From assembly GCF_002860285.1 (NCBI RefSeq), contig NZ_PGVF01000001.1:434001-498000 (forward strand): a DNA stretch of 64,000 bases. Reading direction: 5' to 3'. Position 1 is the first letter of the stretch. Every line of letters starts with the position of its first letter. Of this stretch, positions 24,831-33,477 are shown piece by piece. The notes below the pieces were generated by a model, which was not told where the DNA came from, made no database searches, and saw only the letters and a program-made list of their open reading frames with translations. The position numbers and the translations under genes were made by a program. This DNA comes from Bacillus sp. M6-12 (GTDB lineage: Bacteria > Bacillota > Bacilli > Bacillales > DSM-1321).

Positions 24831-25652
24831 TTAAATTAAAGAATCATTTTCTTCATCTTGTGCGTCAATATCTATTTCAAGGTCTTCGTCTCTTTCATCT
24901 ATGTGAGCTTCTGCTATTTTTAACGATTGGAACAACCCTGCTAAATACCAGAAGATAAATAATGAAATAACTGTATGGTAGTTCACATAATGGAATCCAC
25001 CAAAAGCATTCTGTACAGTCATTAGTAATAAGAAAATGGAGTATAGGAATAACCCTTTATAAAGAAGTGTCGTCTTCTTTTTAGCAAGGTTCAAAACAAT
25101 TCCTAACAACATTCCATAATAACCGATTGAATACAAGACAGAGGTGATAGAGAACCATGATAGTAAGAAATGCTGAATTGCCATTAGAGCAATACTATAA
25201 ATGAATATTTTCTCTGATTGTTCAAACAAAATAGCAGTTGCTCGATAGTGGTTCAAAACACCTTTTAAGGTGACACTTAAATTATAAAAGTAAAAATTAC
25301 TTTCTTTTGTATATCTATATTTAACTTTCCATGCAAATAGGAATGATAATACTGCCATAATTGCTCCACCTATGAAGCTCATGAACTCATATAATCCTGC
25401 AAGGAAAATAGATTCAATGATTAAGATAATACCAAAAATAATATAACCTTTTTTAATCATTCCTTCTTTGACTGGAATGGGAATGTCCTCTACGTTTCTA
25501 TCTTTCTTCTTTTTTGGCTGTTGGAGTATAAACTTCTGATTATCAGGCGAATCTCCAAACATTTGTCTCATAGACTCCTCGCCTGAATCCGTTCCTTCTG
25601 ACCTGTTACCCATTTGTTGACGTTGCATAAATTCACGATATTTACTATTCAT
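24831..25652 (-). CDS. Multi-pass membrane protein of the Ter block
   Basis: 273 residues. The first 65 are charged and cytoplasmic, then about six hydrophobic helices between 67 and 250, and an acidic tail. ATG after GAGGAGGGAA. No family recognised. Its place between terC and AIM24 suggests that it works with the Ter membrane complex. Confidence 0.78.
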   Translation of the reverse strand: MNSKYREFMQRQQMGNRSEGTDSGEESMRQMFGDSPDNQKFILQQPKKKKDRNVEDIPIPVKEGMIKKGYIIFGIILIIESIFLAGLYEFMSFIGGAIMAVLSFLFAWKVKYRYTKESNFYFYNLSVTLKGVLNHYRATAILFEQSEKIFIYSIALMAIQHFLLSWFSITSVLYSIGYYGMLLGIVLNLAKKKTTLLYKGLFLYSIFLLLMTVQNAFGGFHYVNYHTVISLFIFWYLAGLFQSLKIAEAHIDERDEDLEIDIDAQDEENDSLI

Positions 25653-25733
25653 CCGTTCCCTCCTCTCTCTTATTTATGTAATCTACAAGGGAGATTCCTC
25701 TCCCCTATAGACTATAAAACTATAATAGATAGA

Positions 25734-26585
25734 TTAACGAAGAATATTTCCAAGAATACCGCCAAGTCCACCTTGTTGTTGACCGCCATGTGATGGTTGT
25801 CCAAATTGTCCTTGACCACCATGTTGACCTTGATTTCCTCGGTCTCCAAACAGACCTTGTTGTGGAGCTTGTCCGTAAGAATCTTGGCTGTAGTTTTTGC
25901 TTTCATCATTGTCAATACCGATTTGAATACCGCCTTCACGCTCGTATGGTTGAATGATTACGATTTGACCTGGTTCAGTGAATTCAAACATATAAGATTC
26001 ACCAGAAGTTTGACCAATGAATGTTTTCCAGTTCACATCTAATACAGGTTTTGGAGCTTTGCCTGTCCAAGCAACAATAGCATCAGGGTCAACACGACAT
26101 GGAGCTTGTAGCACCAATGGATTCCCTTTTGTTTTAATCGCAACTTGAGCACCTTGTCCGTTGTAAGATAGTTTAGAAGTAAATAGACCTTTTTGGCTAA
26201 GTACCCCTACTCCAACTGGTGTTACACCGTATTTACACGTTTCAGTGAAAGCAAGTAAGTCTTCTGCTTCTACGCTAATGTTTTCCCATACGCCACCATG
26301 CTCTAAATTGATAATGGTTACGTGTGCTTCTTGTTCAGCAAGGTACACAACACCAGAACCCTTTACTTCCATGATTTCCATGTTTTCGCCAGTTAGTTTA
26401 CGTGACATTTGATTCATTACTTGACCAACGATATTTCCACCGTTTGTTCCAAGTAGTCGTTTGGAGTATTTAAACTTCCCTTGATAGGCTTGGTCTGCAA
26501 CCATTGAGCCTTTCTTTGCGAAGAAAATTCCGTTTCCTTCTGCTTTTAAAAATAGTTCTCTTTCTACACTTAGTTGAAATGGCAC
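25734..26585 (-). CDS. AIM24-family protein
   Basis: 283 residues from a GTG start after GAGGAGG. The first 225 residues form the AIM24 (TIGR00266-like) beta-rich domain: GNGIFFAKKGSMVADQ, GSGVVYLAEQEAHVTII, and WTGKAPKPVLDVNWK. The remaining 60 are a Gly/Gln/His-rich low-complexity tail ending in GGLGGILGNILR. Bacterial AIM24 proteins are often encoded beside TerD, as here. Their biochemical role is not settled. Soluble, no signal peptide. Confidence 0.85.
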   Translation of the reverse strand: MPFQLSVERELFLKAEGNGIFFAKKGSMVADQAYQGKFKYSKRLLGTNGGNIVGQVMNQMSRKLTGENMEIMEVKGSGVVYLAEQEAHVTIINLEHGGVWENISVEAEDLLAFTETCKYGVTPVGVGVLSQKGLFTSKLSYNGQGAQVAIKTKGNPLVLQAPCRVDPDAIVAWTGKAPKPVLDVNWKTFIGQTSGESYMFEFTEPGQIVIIQPYEREGGIQIGIDNDESKNYSQDSYGQAPQQGLFGDRGNQGQHGGQGQFGQPSHGGQQQGGLGGILGNILR

Positions 26586-26652
26586 TAATATTTTCCTCCT
26601 CTTAATGTGGTTTTGTTTTTGTTTTTATTGAAAGGAATGTTTACGGTACTAA

Positions 26653-27249
26653 TTAAACAGCACCGTACATTCTGCAAAGACCTTCAAGCTCTTCTTTGTA
26701 TCCTTGTCCGATTGTTTGGAAGTCCCAACCGTCTTGTGTACGGATGAATTTTGCACATACAATGGCTGTATCAGTGAAATATTCATCTTGCAAGTTATAA
26801 CGAACAAGTTCTTTTCCGTTTCGTTCGTCTTCAATACGAATAAAGGAATTGTTTACAAGACCAAAGTTTTGACGTTTCGCATAACCGTCATAGATATAAA
26901 CTGCAATCGCTACTTCTTCAACTTCTTGTGGAATTTGAGAGAGTTTGATTTTTAGATATTCGTCATCCCCTTCACCTTCACCATCTAAGTTGTCAGGAGA
27001 AATGCTGACTGCTCCCTCTGGACTTTGTGGATTACCCCAATAAACAGTATGTTTTGGGCGTGATACTTTACCGTTGCCTTGCAACATAAAAGCAATTACA
27101 TCCAAATCGAAAGTTTGTCTACCGCTTGTATTTACATCCCAACCTAAACCGACATGAATATCGTCAAGGTTTTTAAATTTCTTTGTAAGCTGTAATCTTT
27201 CGTCTTTTTTCATCAACAATGTTTCTTGTGGTCTTTCAAATCCAAGCAT
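26653..27249 (-). CDS. TerD-family protein
   Basis: 198 residues. The TerD fold motifs are clear: GLGWDVNTSG, FDLDVIAFML, a GEGEGDDEYLKIKLSQIP calcium loop, and VAIAVYIYDGYAKRQNFG. TerD proteins bind calcium and act in tellurite, phage and stress resistance clusters. It has a second TerD gene directly upstream (27354-28046) but its own regulatory region with two TTGACTATA boxes. ATG after AAGGAGG. Confidence 0.92.
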   Translation of the reverse strand: MLGFERPQETLLMKKDERLQLTKKFKNLDDIHVGLGWDVNTSGRQTFDLDVIAFMLQGNGKVSRPKHTVYWGNPQSPEGAVSISPDNLDGEGEGDDEYLKIKLSQIPQEVEEVAIAVYIYDGYAKRQNFGLVNNSFIRIEDERNGKELVRYNLQDEYFTDTAIVCAKFIRTQDGWDFQTIGQGYKEELEGLCRMYGAV

Positions 27250-27278
27250 GTATGAGTTCCTCCTTGTTTATAAGCTAC

Positions 27279-27302
27279 CAAGAGGGTTTTTTTACCCTCT
27301 TG
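27279..27302 (-). promoter_or_regulatory. Stem-loop in the leader of the TerD gene
   Basis: Perfect 9-bp stem CAAGAGGGT/ACCCTCTTG with an A-rich loop on the minus strand, 30 bases before the start codon. It lacks a following T-run, so it is not a standard terminator and may shape translation or RNA stability. Confidence 0.5.
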
Positions 27303-27310
27303 ATAATTAT

Positions 27311-27343
27311 AGTCAATTTATTTTATTTTTTGTTTATAGTCAA
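27311..27343 (-). promoter_or_regulatory. Tandem TTGACTATA boxes upstream of TerD
   Basis: Two minus-strand TTGACT boxes (27343-27338 and 27316-27311), each followed by ATA, 27 bp apart. The first has a TAAATT -10-like box at 17 bp. The paired boxes suggest two operator copies at one promoter. Confidence 0.55.
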
Positions 27344-27353
27344 TATTGGAATA

Positions 27354-28046
27354 TTAAAGATTGATTCCAAATTTTCCGCATAGACCAGCAAGGTCACTTG
27401 TAGAACCGTTACCAGTTGCTCCAAATTTAAATTCGCCACTGTGACGATATACTTCCCCTGCTTCTACGGAAATAGAAGTAGAATAATCTTCTGTTAGGTC
27501 ATAACGGTAAAGTTCTTGACCAGTTGCTTCGTTCACAATACGGATATAAGCATTGTTTACTTGACCGAAGTTTTGTTGTCTTGCGAACGCTTGGTCAATC
27601 GAAACTGCAAACACAAGTTTTTGAACTTCTGGTGATAGTTGAGACAATTTAATAGAAATAGTTTCATCGTCACCTTCGCCTTGACCAGTTCGGTTATCTC
27701 CATTGTGCTTAATAGCCCCATCTTTAGAAATTGGGTTATTGTAGAAAATTACATTTTCAAGCGTTTTATTGATAACCTGTCCGTCTGCTCCAAGCTGGAA
27801 TACTTCAACGTCAAGGTCAAATTGTTGACCACCAGAAGCATTTACATCCCAACCAAGTGCGACAAGAATATTATCAAGACCAGGATTTCCTTTCGTTAAA
27901 TCCATTTTAGCTCCTTTTTGTAGAGAAAGACCTCCCCCTACTGCTGGTGCTGGTGTTGGTGCAGGAGCTTGTGGTTGTCTACCAAGTTGAATACCTCCAC
28001 CCAATTGTGTTGCTGGTTGCTGTGTACCGCCTAATTCAATTCCCAT
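27354..28046 (-). CDS. TerD-family protein with Pro/Ala-rich N-terminus
   Basis: 230 residues. Residues 1-45 are a low-complexity extension with Gln/Gly and a PAPTPAPA linker, absent from standard TerD. The TerD domain follows with VALGWDVNASG, FDLDVEVFQL, GQGEGDDETISIKLSQL and VFAVSIDQAFARQQNFG. The calcium-binding acidic residues are kept. The extension could tether the protein to partners. ATG after TAGGAGG. It is expressed from tandem promoters. Confidence 0.92.
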   Translation of the reverse strand: MGIELGGTQQPATQLGGGIQLGRQPQAPAPTPAPAVGGGLSLQKGAKMDLTKGNPGLDNILVALGWDVNASGGQQFDLDVEVFQLGADGQVINKTLENVIFYNNPISKDGAIKHNGDNRTGQGEGDDETISIKLSQLSPEVQKLVFAVSIDQAFARQQNFGQVNNAYIRIVNEATGQELYRYDLTEDYSTSISVEAGEVYRHSGEFKFGATGNGSTSDLAGLCGKFGINL

Positions 28047-28101
28047 AAATGTAAAACCTCCTAATTAAGTAATGTATGCTAAGACCAATTTTGTCTTGCA
28101 A

Positions 28102-28157
28102 TTTATATTGTATGTTATTACATAGTCAATTATATCGAGTGTATAGACTAAAGTCAA
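28102..28157 (-). promoter_or_regulatory. Tandem promoters of the upstream TerD gene
   Basis: First: TTGACT (28157-28152), 17 bp, TATAAT (28134-28129). Second: TTGACT (28129-28124), 16 bp, TATAAA (28107-28102). The -10 of the first touches the -35 of the second. Both -35 boxes belong to the TTGACTATA/TTGACTTTAGTC family. Confidence 0.85.
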
Positions 28158-28236
28158 TGAGTTTTTCTAAGGTTTTTTCATAAAAATTTCTCTTTTTTTC
28201 TTCCTATATCAAATGCTGTTTTGAATCAAACAAAAA

Positions 28237-28260
28237 AGAGAAGGAGTAAACTCCAACTCT
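28237..28260 (-). terminator. Terminator of the 28303-29787 operon
   Basis: Stem AGAGTTGGAG/CTCCTTCTCT followed on the minus strand by TTTTTTG. Confidence 0.8.
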
Positions 28261-28302
28261 TCACCTAATTCATTCCTTTTTTCTATTTTTGTTTCTTTAT
28301 CC

Positions 28303-28593
28303 TTATTCTTTGTGTTCAGGCAATGTCTTTTTTAAGGTTTCGATAATATAAGGCAGTGGGTCTTTAGTTGACCGTATATGTGTGTCAATTTCTCTTAATG
28401 CTTGAAGGTAAGGATTCTCCTGTTCATCCTGGTCTAAATGAATGACCACATCTCCATTTCCGTATGTTCCCATAGAAAGGAAATGAACTTCTTTCTTATC
28501 TAAAAGCATTGTGACGGTTGAATCTTCCGTAACATTTGATTCTTTTAAACGATTTAGCGATTCTTGAATATTTTTTACTTTACTCCAATCCAT
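28303..28593 (-). CDS. Hypothetical protein
   Basis: 96 residues, soluble. ATG after AAGGAGGAA, 12 bases after the stop of the 28606 gene. Last gene of a three-gene operon. No motif recognised. Confidence 0.78.
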   Translation of the reverse strand: MDWSKVKNIQESLNRLKESNVTEDSTVTMLLDKKEVHFLSMGTYGNGDVVIHLDQDEQENPYLQALREIDTHIRSTKDPLPYIIETLKKTLPEHKE

Positions 28594-28605
28594 TCTAATT
28601 CCTCC

Positions 28606-29127
28606 TTATTGCTTTTCCGTAATGCTCATATAAACTTCATGTTCTTTATCTATCCAATTGATAGTGATTTTTTCTAACTCTTCTGAAGTTGTAATCGTCT
28701 TTTCATAATAAATCCGCTCTTCGTCTTCTTTTACCTTTTCTAAGCCATATTCTTTTTCGATTGTTTGAATGATATAGTCTCTTTTTAGGTCTTTCTTTCT
28801 CGAAGCAGTAACCTGAATATCAAAACGATTAAAAATGGTTTCAGCAGGAATAGCTTTATTCAATGTTTCCCGACATGATTTCACATATTCCTCAATTGTC
28901 ACCTTTTTCGCTTCTCCATTCTCATGTAAGAAAAGCTCTTCGGCTTCTGCTAATCCACCACGTTCTCCAATGTGATACCACAATTGATAATCCCAACCTT
29001 TTGTAAGTGGAATCCAACAAACTTTCCCTTCTTTTTTTTCTTGTACTAAAAACAACTTGTTTTCGTCTCTGTCTTCTTTATTCTTAAAGAAATAAACCAA
29101 CCGTTCTAATTCTATTACTGGATTCAT
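28606..29127 (-). CDS. Hypothetical protein, paralogue of the 29182 gene
   Basis: 173 residues. Its layout (a strand-rich start, LWYHIGERGG near residue 50, then an EEYVKSCRETLNKA helix) parallels that of the 29182-29787 product, so the two likely arose by duplication. ATG start. No known family and no membrane segment. Confidence 0.72.
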   Translation of the reverse strand: MNPVIELERLVYFFKNKEDRDENKLFLVQEKKEGKVCWIPLTKGWDYQLWYHIGERGGLAEAEELFLHENGEAKKVTIEEYVKSCRETLNKAIPAETIFNRFDIQVTASRKKDLKRDYIIQTIEKEYGLEKVKEDEERIYYEKTITTSEELEKITINWIDKEHEVYMSITEKQ

Positions 29128-29181
29128 ACTTATCTCTCCCTTTAGTGAATTGTGTGGTGGAGAAGGCGTACCCTTCCCCTT

Positions 29182-29787
29182 TTACCACCATCTTCTGCTT
29201 CTTCGTGTAGTATGTTTTTCAATCTTAAATCCTGATTGATAATCTTCTTGCCATCCTTTTGGCATATTCATTAGGAAGTCTTTCAGTGTCTCTGTATCTT
29301 TAATAGATACACTATATCCAATCTTTGTTTTATCGTAATAATACGTTCCGTAAGAACTCATTTCATAAGCCTGAATGAATTTACGTAAAGTGGCTTCTAC
29401 TTTCTTATCTTTGTCGTTTGTAAATTCATCTCGAAGATAAATGTATGCTTCCATTGTAAAACTATCAAGCATTGTATCCAGTGGCTTTGCATTTTTGATT
29501 TTGCTACGGTATTGCTTAATATAATCTTCAGGTGTAAAGTATTCCGTTTCTTCCCAACCCTTTGATTTTTGGATACCTCCACCTACAACTGACCCCATTC
29601 TTTTTCCGATATATTTCCAAAGGTCTTTTTCTGTTCCTTTTTCAACTAAATACCAATCTTTTGAACGAAGGTTTGTATCCGCTTCTCTTACATTGTTATC
29701 TCCCTGACGAATAAATAAGAAATAGAGCTTTTCATTTCCTTCTTCTATGTAAAAAACTTGCTTGTTATATTCAATCGTATAGCTCAT
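29182..29787 (-). CDS. Hypothetical protein, first of a duplicated pair
   Basis: 201 residues. Shares LWKYIGKRMG and the EDYIKQYRSKIKNA helix with the downstream 28606 product. The tail is strongly basic (TTRRSRRWW). ATG start. Transcribed from the palindrome-bearing promoter at 29834-29862. Function unknown. Confidence 0.75.
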   Translation of the reverse strand: MSYTIEYNKQVFYIEEGNEKLYFLFIRQGDNNVREADTNLRSKDWYLVEKGTEKDLWKYIGKRMGSVVGGGIQKSKGWEETEYFTPEDYIKQYRSKIKNAKPLDTMLDSFTMEAYIYLRDEFTNDKDKKVEATLRKFIQAYEMSSYGTYYYDKTKIGYSVSIKDTETLKDFLMNMPKGWQEDYQSGFKIEKHTTRRSRRWW

Positions 29788-29818
29788 ACAAAAACCCTTC
29801 TTTCCTTTATTTTCTCTC

Positions 29819-29875
29819 CCTGTTTATATAATAATTATAGCATTTATTTACGTTTTTGTAAATTATTTTTTACAA
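29819..29875 (-). promoter_or_regulatory. Promoter with -35 palindrome and AAACAGG leader
   Basis: TTTACA (29862-29857), 17 bp, TATAAT (29839-29834) on the minus strand. The -35 is the arm of TTGTAAATTATTTTTTACAA (29856-29875). TAAACAGG at 29826-29819 follows the -10, combining two of the recurrent elements. Confidence 0.85.
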
Positions 29876-29961
29876 TTTTAAAAGTTAATTATGCAGGAAT
29901 GAATGCTGGTTTTTTGAATTACTATATAAAGAAATCCATTATGAAAGGAGATTATCTATAT

Positions 29962-30528
29962 TTGATGAAAACAAAAGTAATTGCCTGTTCCACACTCTTA
30001 TTGTTACTTTCTGCTTGTTCTGCAGAGACGGTAAGTATAGAAAGTAAAACACCAACTGAAAAACCAGTTCAATTATCAATTGAAAATCCTAAAACAAAAG
30101 AAACTCATCAAAAAGAAGAAAAACTTCCATTAATAAAAGCACTAAAAAAGATAGAAATTGGAATGAAAAAAGAAGAAGTTATTCGATTAATGGGTGAAAG
30201 TTATAAAGAAACATCTTTTATGTTTACTGGTGAAGGTGGATATTCTCTTAGAACACCTGTTCCGCGTATAAATCTTGATTATTCAACAGGTGCATTGGTA
30301 AAAGGATATGTATTTGAAACTGCATTTGAAGATGAAGTAGATATTGAGGGGATATATAAACAACAAAGAGGCGATATGATAGTGATTCGTTTAACCGATA
30401 AAGAAGTAGTTGAACAGGTTTTTGCTATTTATTTAAATAAAGAAGAAGGAAAACTCTATGAGTATTATAAATTCCCTACAAAACAAGTAAAAGACCACGT
30501 TATTTATCCTTATCCTACTAACGAATAA
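29962..30528 (+). CDS. Lipoprotein with BamE/SmpA-like motif
   Basis: 188 residues from TTG at 29962 after AAAGGAG; the ATG one codon later is also possible. The signal sequence ends in the lipobox LLSAC with Cys19 as the lipidation site. The mature part starts with a Lys/Thr/Pro-rich linker, then KKIEIGMKKEEVIRLMGES, a motif like the BamE/SmpA fold of small envelope lipoproteins. It should sit on the outer face of the cytoplasmic membrane. The only plus-strand gene in this area. Confidence 0.82.
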   Translation: MMKTKVIACSTLLLLLSACSAETVSIESKTPTEKPVQLSIENPKTKETHQKEEKLPLIKALKKIEIGMKKEEVIRLMGESYKETSFMFTGEGGYSLRTPVPRINLDYSTGALVKGYVFETAFEDEVDIEGIYKQQRGDMIVIRLTDKEVVEQVFAIYLNKEEGKLYEYYKFPTKQVKDHVIYPYPTNE

Positions 30529-30530
30529 AA

Positions 30531-30554
30531 GAAGCAGAGGATTTCCCCTGCTTC
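30531..30554. terminator. Bidirectional terminator
   Basis: Stem GAAGCAG/CTGCTTC between the lipoprotein gene and the convergent 30565 gene. Confidence 0.8.
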
Positions 30555-30564
30555 TTGTTTTGGC

Positions 30565-30861
30565 TTATATTAGTTCTTCTACCTGAATTTTTACGATTCT
30601 CCCTTTTCCTTCTGCAATATCTCTTTTGAAAAAGTCTGGTGAACACATTTGAACTGCTGTCTTCGTTTTAAAAATAAAATGATAGACCTTATCCTCTATA
30701 TCGAAATATCCCCAATGAGTAGGATTTTCTGTTTCAATTTCCTGAATCTTTACTTTTACAATATCTTCACGTTCTGCTCCACACATAGAAACAGCCACTT
30801 TATTTTTGTAGAAGTTTCGATATTCTCCTGATTTCCTGTTTTTTTCGCAATATAACTCCAT
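30565..30861 (-). CDS. Hypothetical protein
   Basis: 98 residues, soluble, three cysteines without clear metal spacing. ATG start after GGAGGGA. Two short segments around each Cys (VAVSMCG and TAVQMCS, each after a Lys-rich strand) look like an internal repeat. No family recognised. Confidence 0.72.
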   Translation of the reverse strand: MELYCEKNRKSGEYRNFYKNKVAVSMCGAEREDIVKVKIQEIETENPTHWGYFDIEDKVYHFIFKTKTAVQMCSPDFFKRDIAEGKGRIVKIQVEELI

Positions 30862-30885
30862 AAATGTCCCTCCGTTAATATAGAT

Positions 30886-31392
30886 TTACCCTACAGAAAG
30901 TTTGTAAATATATCCTGAATCAAAACAAATAGTCTGTTCTGTTAATCTATTAAACTCTTCCATTTTTTCTTTATCTAATAAAATTGGGTAGTCATCAGAC
31001 TGAACAAATTCATCCTTGAACACATCTTTCAATTGTTTCGCAAGGTCATAACATCTTTTCCAGAAGAATAATTCTTCATATTGTTGATAGTCCTCCAGAT
31101 ATTCTTGCTCTTTCGTTGAAATATTTAAAATATCACAATAACGTGAATACATTTCTTTCAACTTAGGCAATTCTTGAATGGCTCTATCATAATACTCTTC
31201 TTTACTTTCGTTTTCCTTACGTTCAATGTATCTTCGCACTTCTGACATGGAAGGATAATCGGATAACTCGTCAATTCCTTTGTATTCAAAGATGAAATTC
31301 TCTTTAATTTCATGATAATTCGCAACATGAAAGTCCGAAATTGTTAAAAATGGTTCTCGTTTAATACGTTGAACAGATACCCAAAGTGCCAT
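30886..31392 (-). CDS. Hypothetical helical protein
   Basis: 168 residues, mainly helical, rich in Glu, Tyr and Lys. ATG start. Lies 24 bases upstream of the 30565 gene on the same strand. No motif recognised. Confidence 0.75.
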   Translation of the reverse strand: MALWVSVQRIKREPFLTISDFHVANYHEIKENFIFEYKGIDELSDYPSMSEVRRYIERKENESKEEYYDRAIQELPKLKEMYSRYCDILNISTKEQEYLEDYQQYEELFFWKRCYDLAKQLKDVFKDEFVQSDDYPILLDKEKMEEFNRLTEQTICFDSGYIYKLSVG

Positions 31393-31489
31393 TATCTTTC
31401 CTCATTTCGATTTTTATTAATTCCTATATGGTTCATTATCTGTAATAGAGTTTTGAATGAAACTCCACTTTCCAATTAAAGATAGAAAA

Positions 31490-31512
31490 AGACAGTCTGT
31501 ATTAGACCGCCT
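31490..31512 (-). terminator. Terminator of the 31502 gene
   Basis: Nine-pair stem AGGCGGTCT/AGACTGTCT with two wobbles and TTTTTC on the minus strand; it contains the stop codon. Confidence 0.7.
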
Positions 31513-32077
31513 CTGCCTTTTCTTGATGTGGAAGAATAAATGTATATCTGGCACGTAAACCAGCATATTTGACTAATACAAAGCCTTCTAAATCAGGATT
31601 AGCCTCTTCCCCTTTAAACTCATGAAAACCAGCTTCTAAGAGCTTTTCGTCAGTTTCAATCATATCTACTAACGAAGGGAATTCTACCTTAGCTTTTTCT
31701 TGTTCCTCTTTTGTTTTCAATCTAAGTACACCATTATCACGTTTGGTACTAAACATTGGTGGGAATGGAATAGTGTAATTAAAGTCAAATGGCTTTTCGG
31801 GTTTATAGATTGCTGAAAACTGTTCTTTCATGAGAGACACAATCCGTTGCTCTTGTTCTTTCATGTGTGAAAGCACTTCTTGTTGTCGAATATCTATATC
31901 CATGCCTTCCTTTACTACGTCTAATCCAACAGGAATATCAAAATCTACTGACATCCAAACTTCCCAGGATTGACTTTCAGATTTAAAAACAGCACTACCA
32001 CATACATCTTGACCAATTAAACGATTAATTTCCTTTTTCAATGCTCTTTTCGCTTTATTACGTTGTTTTTTATCCAT
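31502..32077 (-). CDS. Hypothetical protein
   Basis: 191 residues from ATG at 32077 after AAAGGAGAG; the longer frame upstream lacks a site and covers the previous terminator. Basic N-terminus (KKQRNKAKRALKKE), otherwise acidic. No family recognised. Confidence 0.75.
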   Translation of the reverse strand: MDKKQRNKAKRALKKEINRLIGQDVCGSAVFKSESQSWEVWMSVDFDIPVGLDVVKEGMDIDIRQQEVLSHMKEQEQRIVSLMKEQFSAIYKPEKPFDFNYTIPFPPMFSTKRDNGVLRLKTKEEQEKAKVEFPSLVDMIETDEKLLEAGFHEFKGEEANPDLEGFVLVKYAGLRARYTFILPHQEKAEAV

Positions 32078-32159
32078 CCTTATTCTCTCCTTTAATAAGT
32101 AATAATCTATTTCCTTTTTTGTGCATTTCTTTATCATATGCAAGTAGAAAAGAAACAAA

Positions 32160-32181
32160 AAACACAGGAAACTCCTGCGTT
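32160..32181 (-). terminator. Terminator of the 32185-33959 operon
   Basis: Stem CGCAGGA/TCCTGTG followed by TTTTTTG on the minus strand. Confidence 0.8.
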
Positions 32182-32184
32182 TTA

Positions 32185-32583
32185 TTAAGCTGATTGGTTT
32201 AAGTGATTTGCTACATCCTCTATGGATGTGAAATATTTCCCACCATTACTTTTTACAATATTGCCAACTGCTTCTAAGCGATTGAGATTTGATTTTGTGA
32301 AAGCCATTTTTCCATTTGATAATTGTTCATTTATCACACATAAAATCGCCTTTTCTGGAAATTTATTGCTGTCATCAACGACTTCCGCTATGCTGTACAT
32401 ACTATAAGTTCTTGTTATGACATATAGGCGATAATCGGATATTTCTTTTTGTTTTTCTTCTTCTATCTTAGCTTCTTTAGTCCATTTTTTTACAACTGGA
32501 TTAAAATGGTCTATTTTCAGCAAAGGAATCAATTTCTCTCTCCATTTACTATCTGATGTTGTACCGCCTAAAAAAACTTTCAA
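32185..32583 (-). CDS. Nucleoside 2-deoxyribosyltransferase-like protein
   Basis: 132 residues from TTG at 32583, seven bases after AAAGGGGAG. The start KVFLGGTTSDSKWRE, then SDYRLYVIT and the helix near SIAEVVDDS, follow the nucleoside 2-deoxyribosyltransferase-like fold (Nuc_deoxyri_tr2 type). Relatives transfer or hydrolyse sugars from nucleosides, and the same fold recurs in NAD-processing defence enzymes. Which activity this one has cannot be told. It is the last gene of a four-gene operon. Confidence 0.72.
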   Translation of the reverse strand: MKVFLGGTTSDSKWREKLIPLLKIDHFNPVVKKWTKEAKIEEEKQKEISDYRLYVITRTYSMYSIAEVVDDSNKFPEKAILCVINEQLSNGKMAFTKSNLNRLEAVGNIVKSNGGKYFTSIEDVANHLNQSA

Positions 32584-32606
32584 TTTTTTCTCCCCTTTCT
32601 CCACAT

Positions 32607-32924
32607 TTAAAGATTAGGTGTAAAATCCTTTCTACCTAATGGAATAACCTCTAATAGTTCTTTTGTTCCGTCTTCATTCCACTTATATAGATACACACCA
32701 TGATTTAATCCATTTTTAAAATACTTTTTACTTGCATATTCCTTTAGTTTCTTACGTGCTTGTTGTTCTGTTTTAAACTGCGAAGAGTAATGACCACTAT
32801 AAGCAGATACATTCGCAACAAAAGGCTTTTCTAAATTGTTTAAAAGCCATAGATTATGTTCTACTTCTTGCAATTCCTTTTCCAATTCTGCTTTTCGTAG
32901 CAATAATGTCTTTTTATCCAACAT
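32607..32924 (-). CDS. Hypothetical protein
   Basis: 105 residues. An N-terminal coiled-coil helix (LRKAELEKELQEVEHNL) precedes a small alpha/beta part. ATG after GGAGGAA. Starts 16 bases after the 32941 gene. Confidence 0.75.
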   Translation of the reverse strand: MLDKKTLLLRKAELEKELQEVEHNLWLLNNLEKPFVANVSAYSGHYSSQFKTEQQARKKLKEYASKKYFKNGLNHGVYLYKWNEDGTKELLEVIPLGRKDFTPNL

Positions 32925-32940
32925 ACGTTTCTACTTCCTC

Positions 32941-33477
32941 CTATTTATTGATTCCTGTATAAGTCTCTTTAATATAATCTGCTTCAATTTCTTCTTCTCC
33001 ACAGAAAGAACACTCATATTCATTCTTGAATTCACTTTTATCGGATTTTGTGTCTAATACACGAAGACAGTTGTCATTCGAGCATAGTAATTCAAACTTC
33101 TTTTGAATTATCCCTTCTTGAACCATTATGTTTAATTCTTTTTCTACTTCAGCTAAAGGCACATTTAATCGCTTTGCCACGCCAGTAGAATAGAAACTTT
33201 TTATGACAGAGCTATTGGCTAATTTTAATACATGTTCACGAAGACTTTCTTTTTGCTCTTTTGCTTCCTTTTCCACTTTGTAAATCTTCCATGTTGCATT
33301 AATTGTTCCAAATTCAAATTCATTGGTTTCTGACCAGTTTTTCAAGTCTTGGCTTTCTACCAACTTTCCTGTATCCAAGCGATAATAATATCCACCAGTG
33401 TCTTGTGCAATCATTCCTCTTGCAATACTTTTAAAGAAGTCTTCTGCATTTCCATCTTTTACAAAAGTAATATTCAT
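32941..33477 (-). CDS. Winged-helix plus zinc-ribbon protein
   Basis: 178 residues. Residues about 80-125 look like a winged helix (STGVAKRLNVPLAEVEKEL, then MVQEGIIQKKFELL). A zinc ribbon follows with CSNDNC and CSFCG. The same order, ending in a similar strand before the first cysteines, is found in the 43037 gene. The fold suggests nucleic-acid binding. Overlaps the upstream gene by four bases. Confidence 0.68.
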   Translation of the reverse strand: MNITFVKDGNAEDFFKSIARGMIAQDTGGYYYRLDTGKLVESQDLKNWSETNEFEFGTINATWKIYKVEKEAKEQKESLREHVLKLANSSVIKSFYSTGVAKRLNVPLAEVEKELNIMVQEGIIQKKFELLCSNDNCLRVLDTKSDKSEFKNEYECSFCGEEEIEADYIKETYTGINK

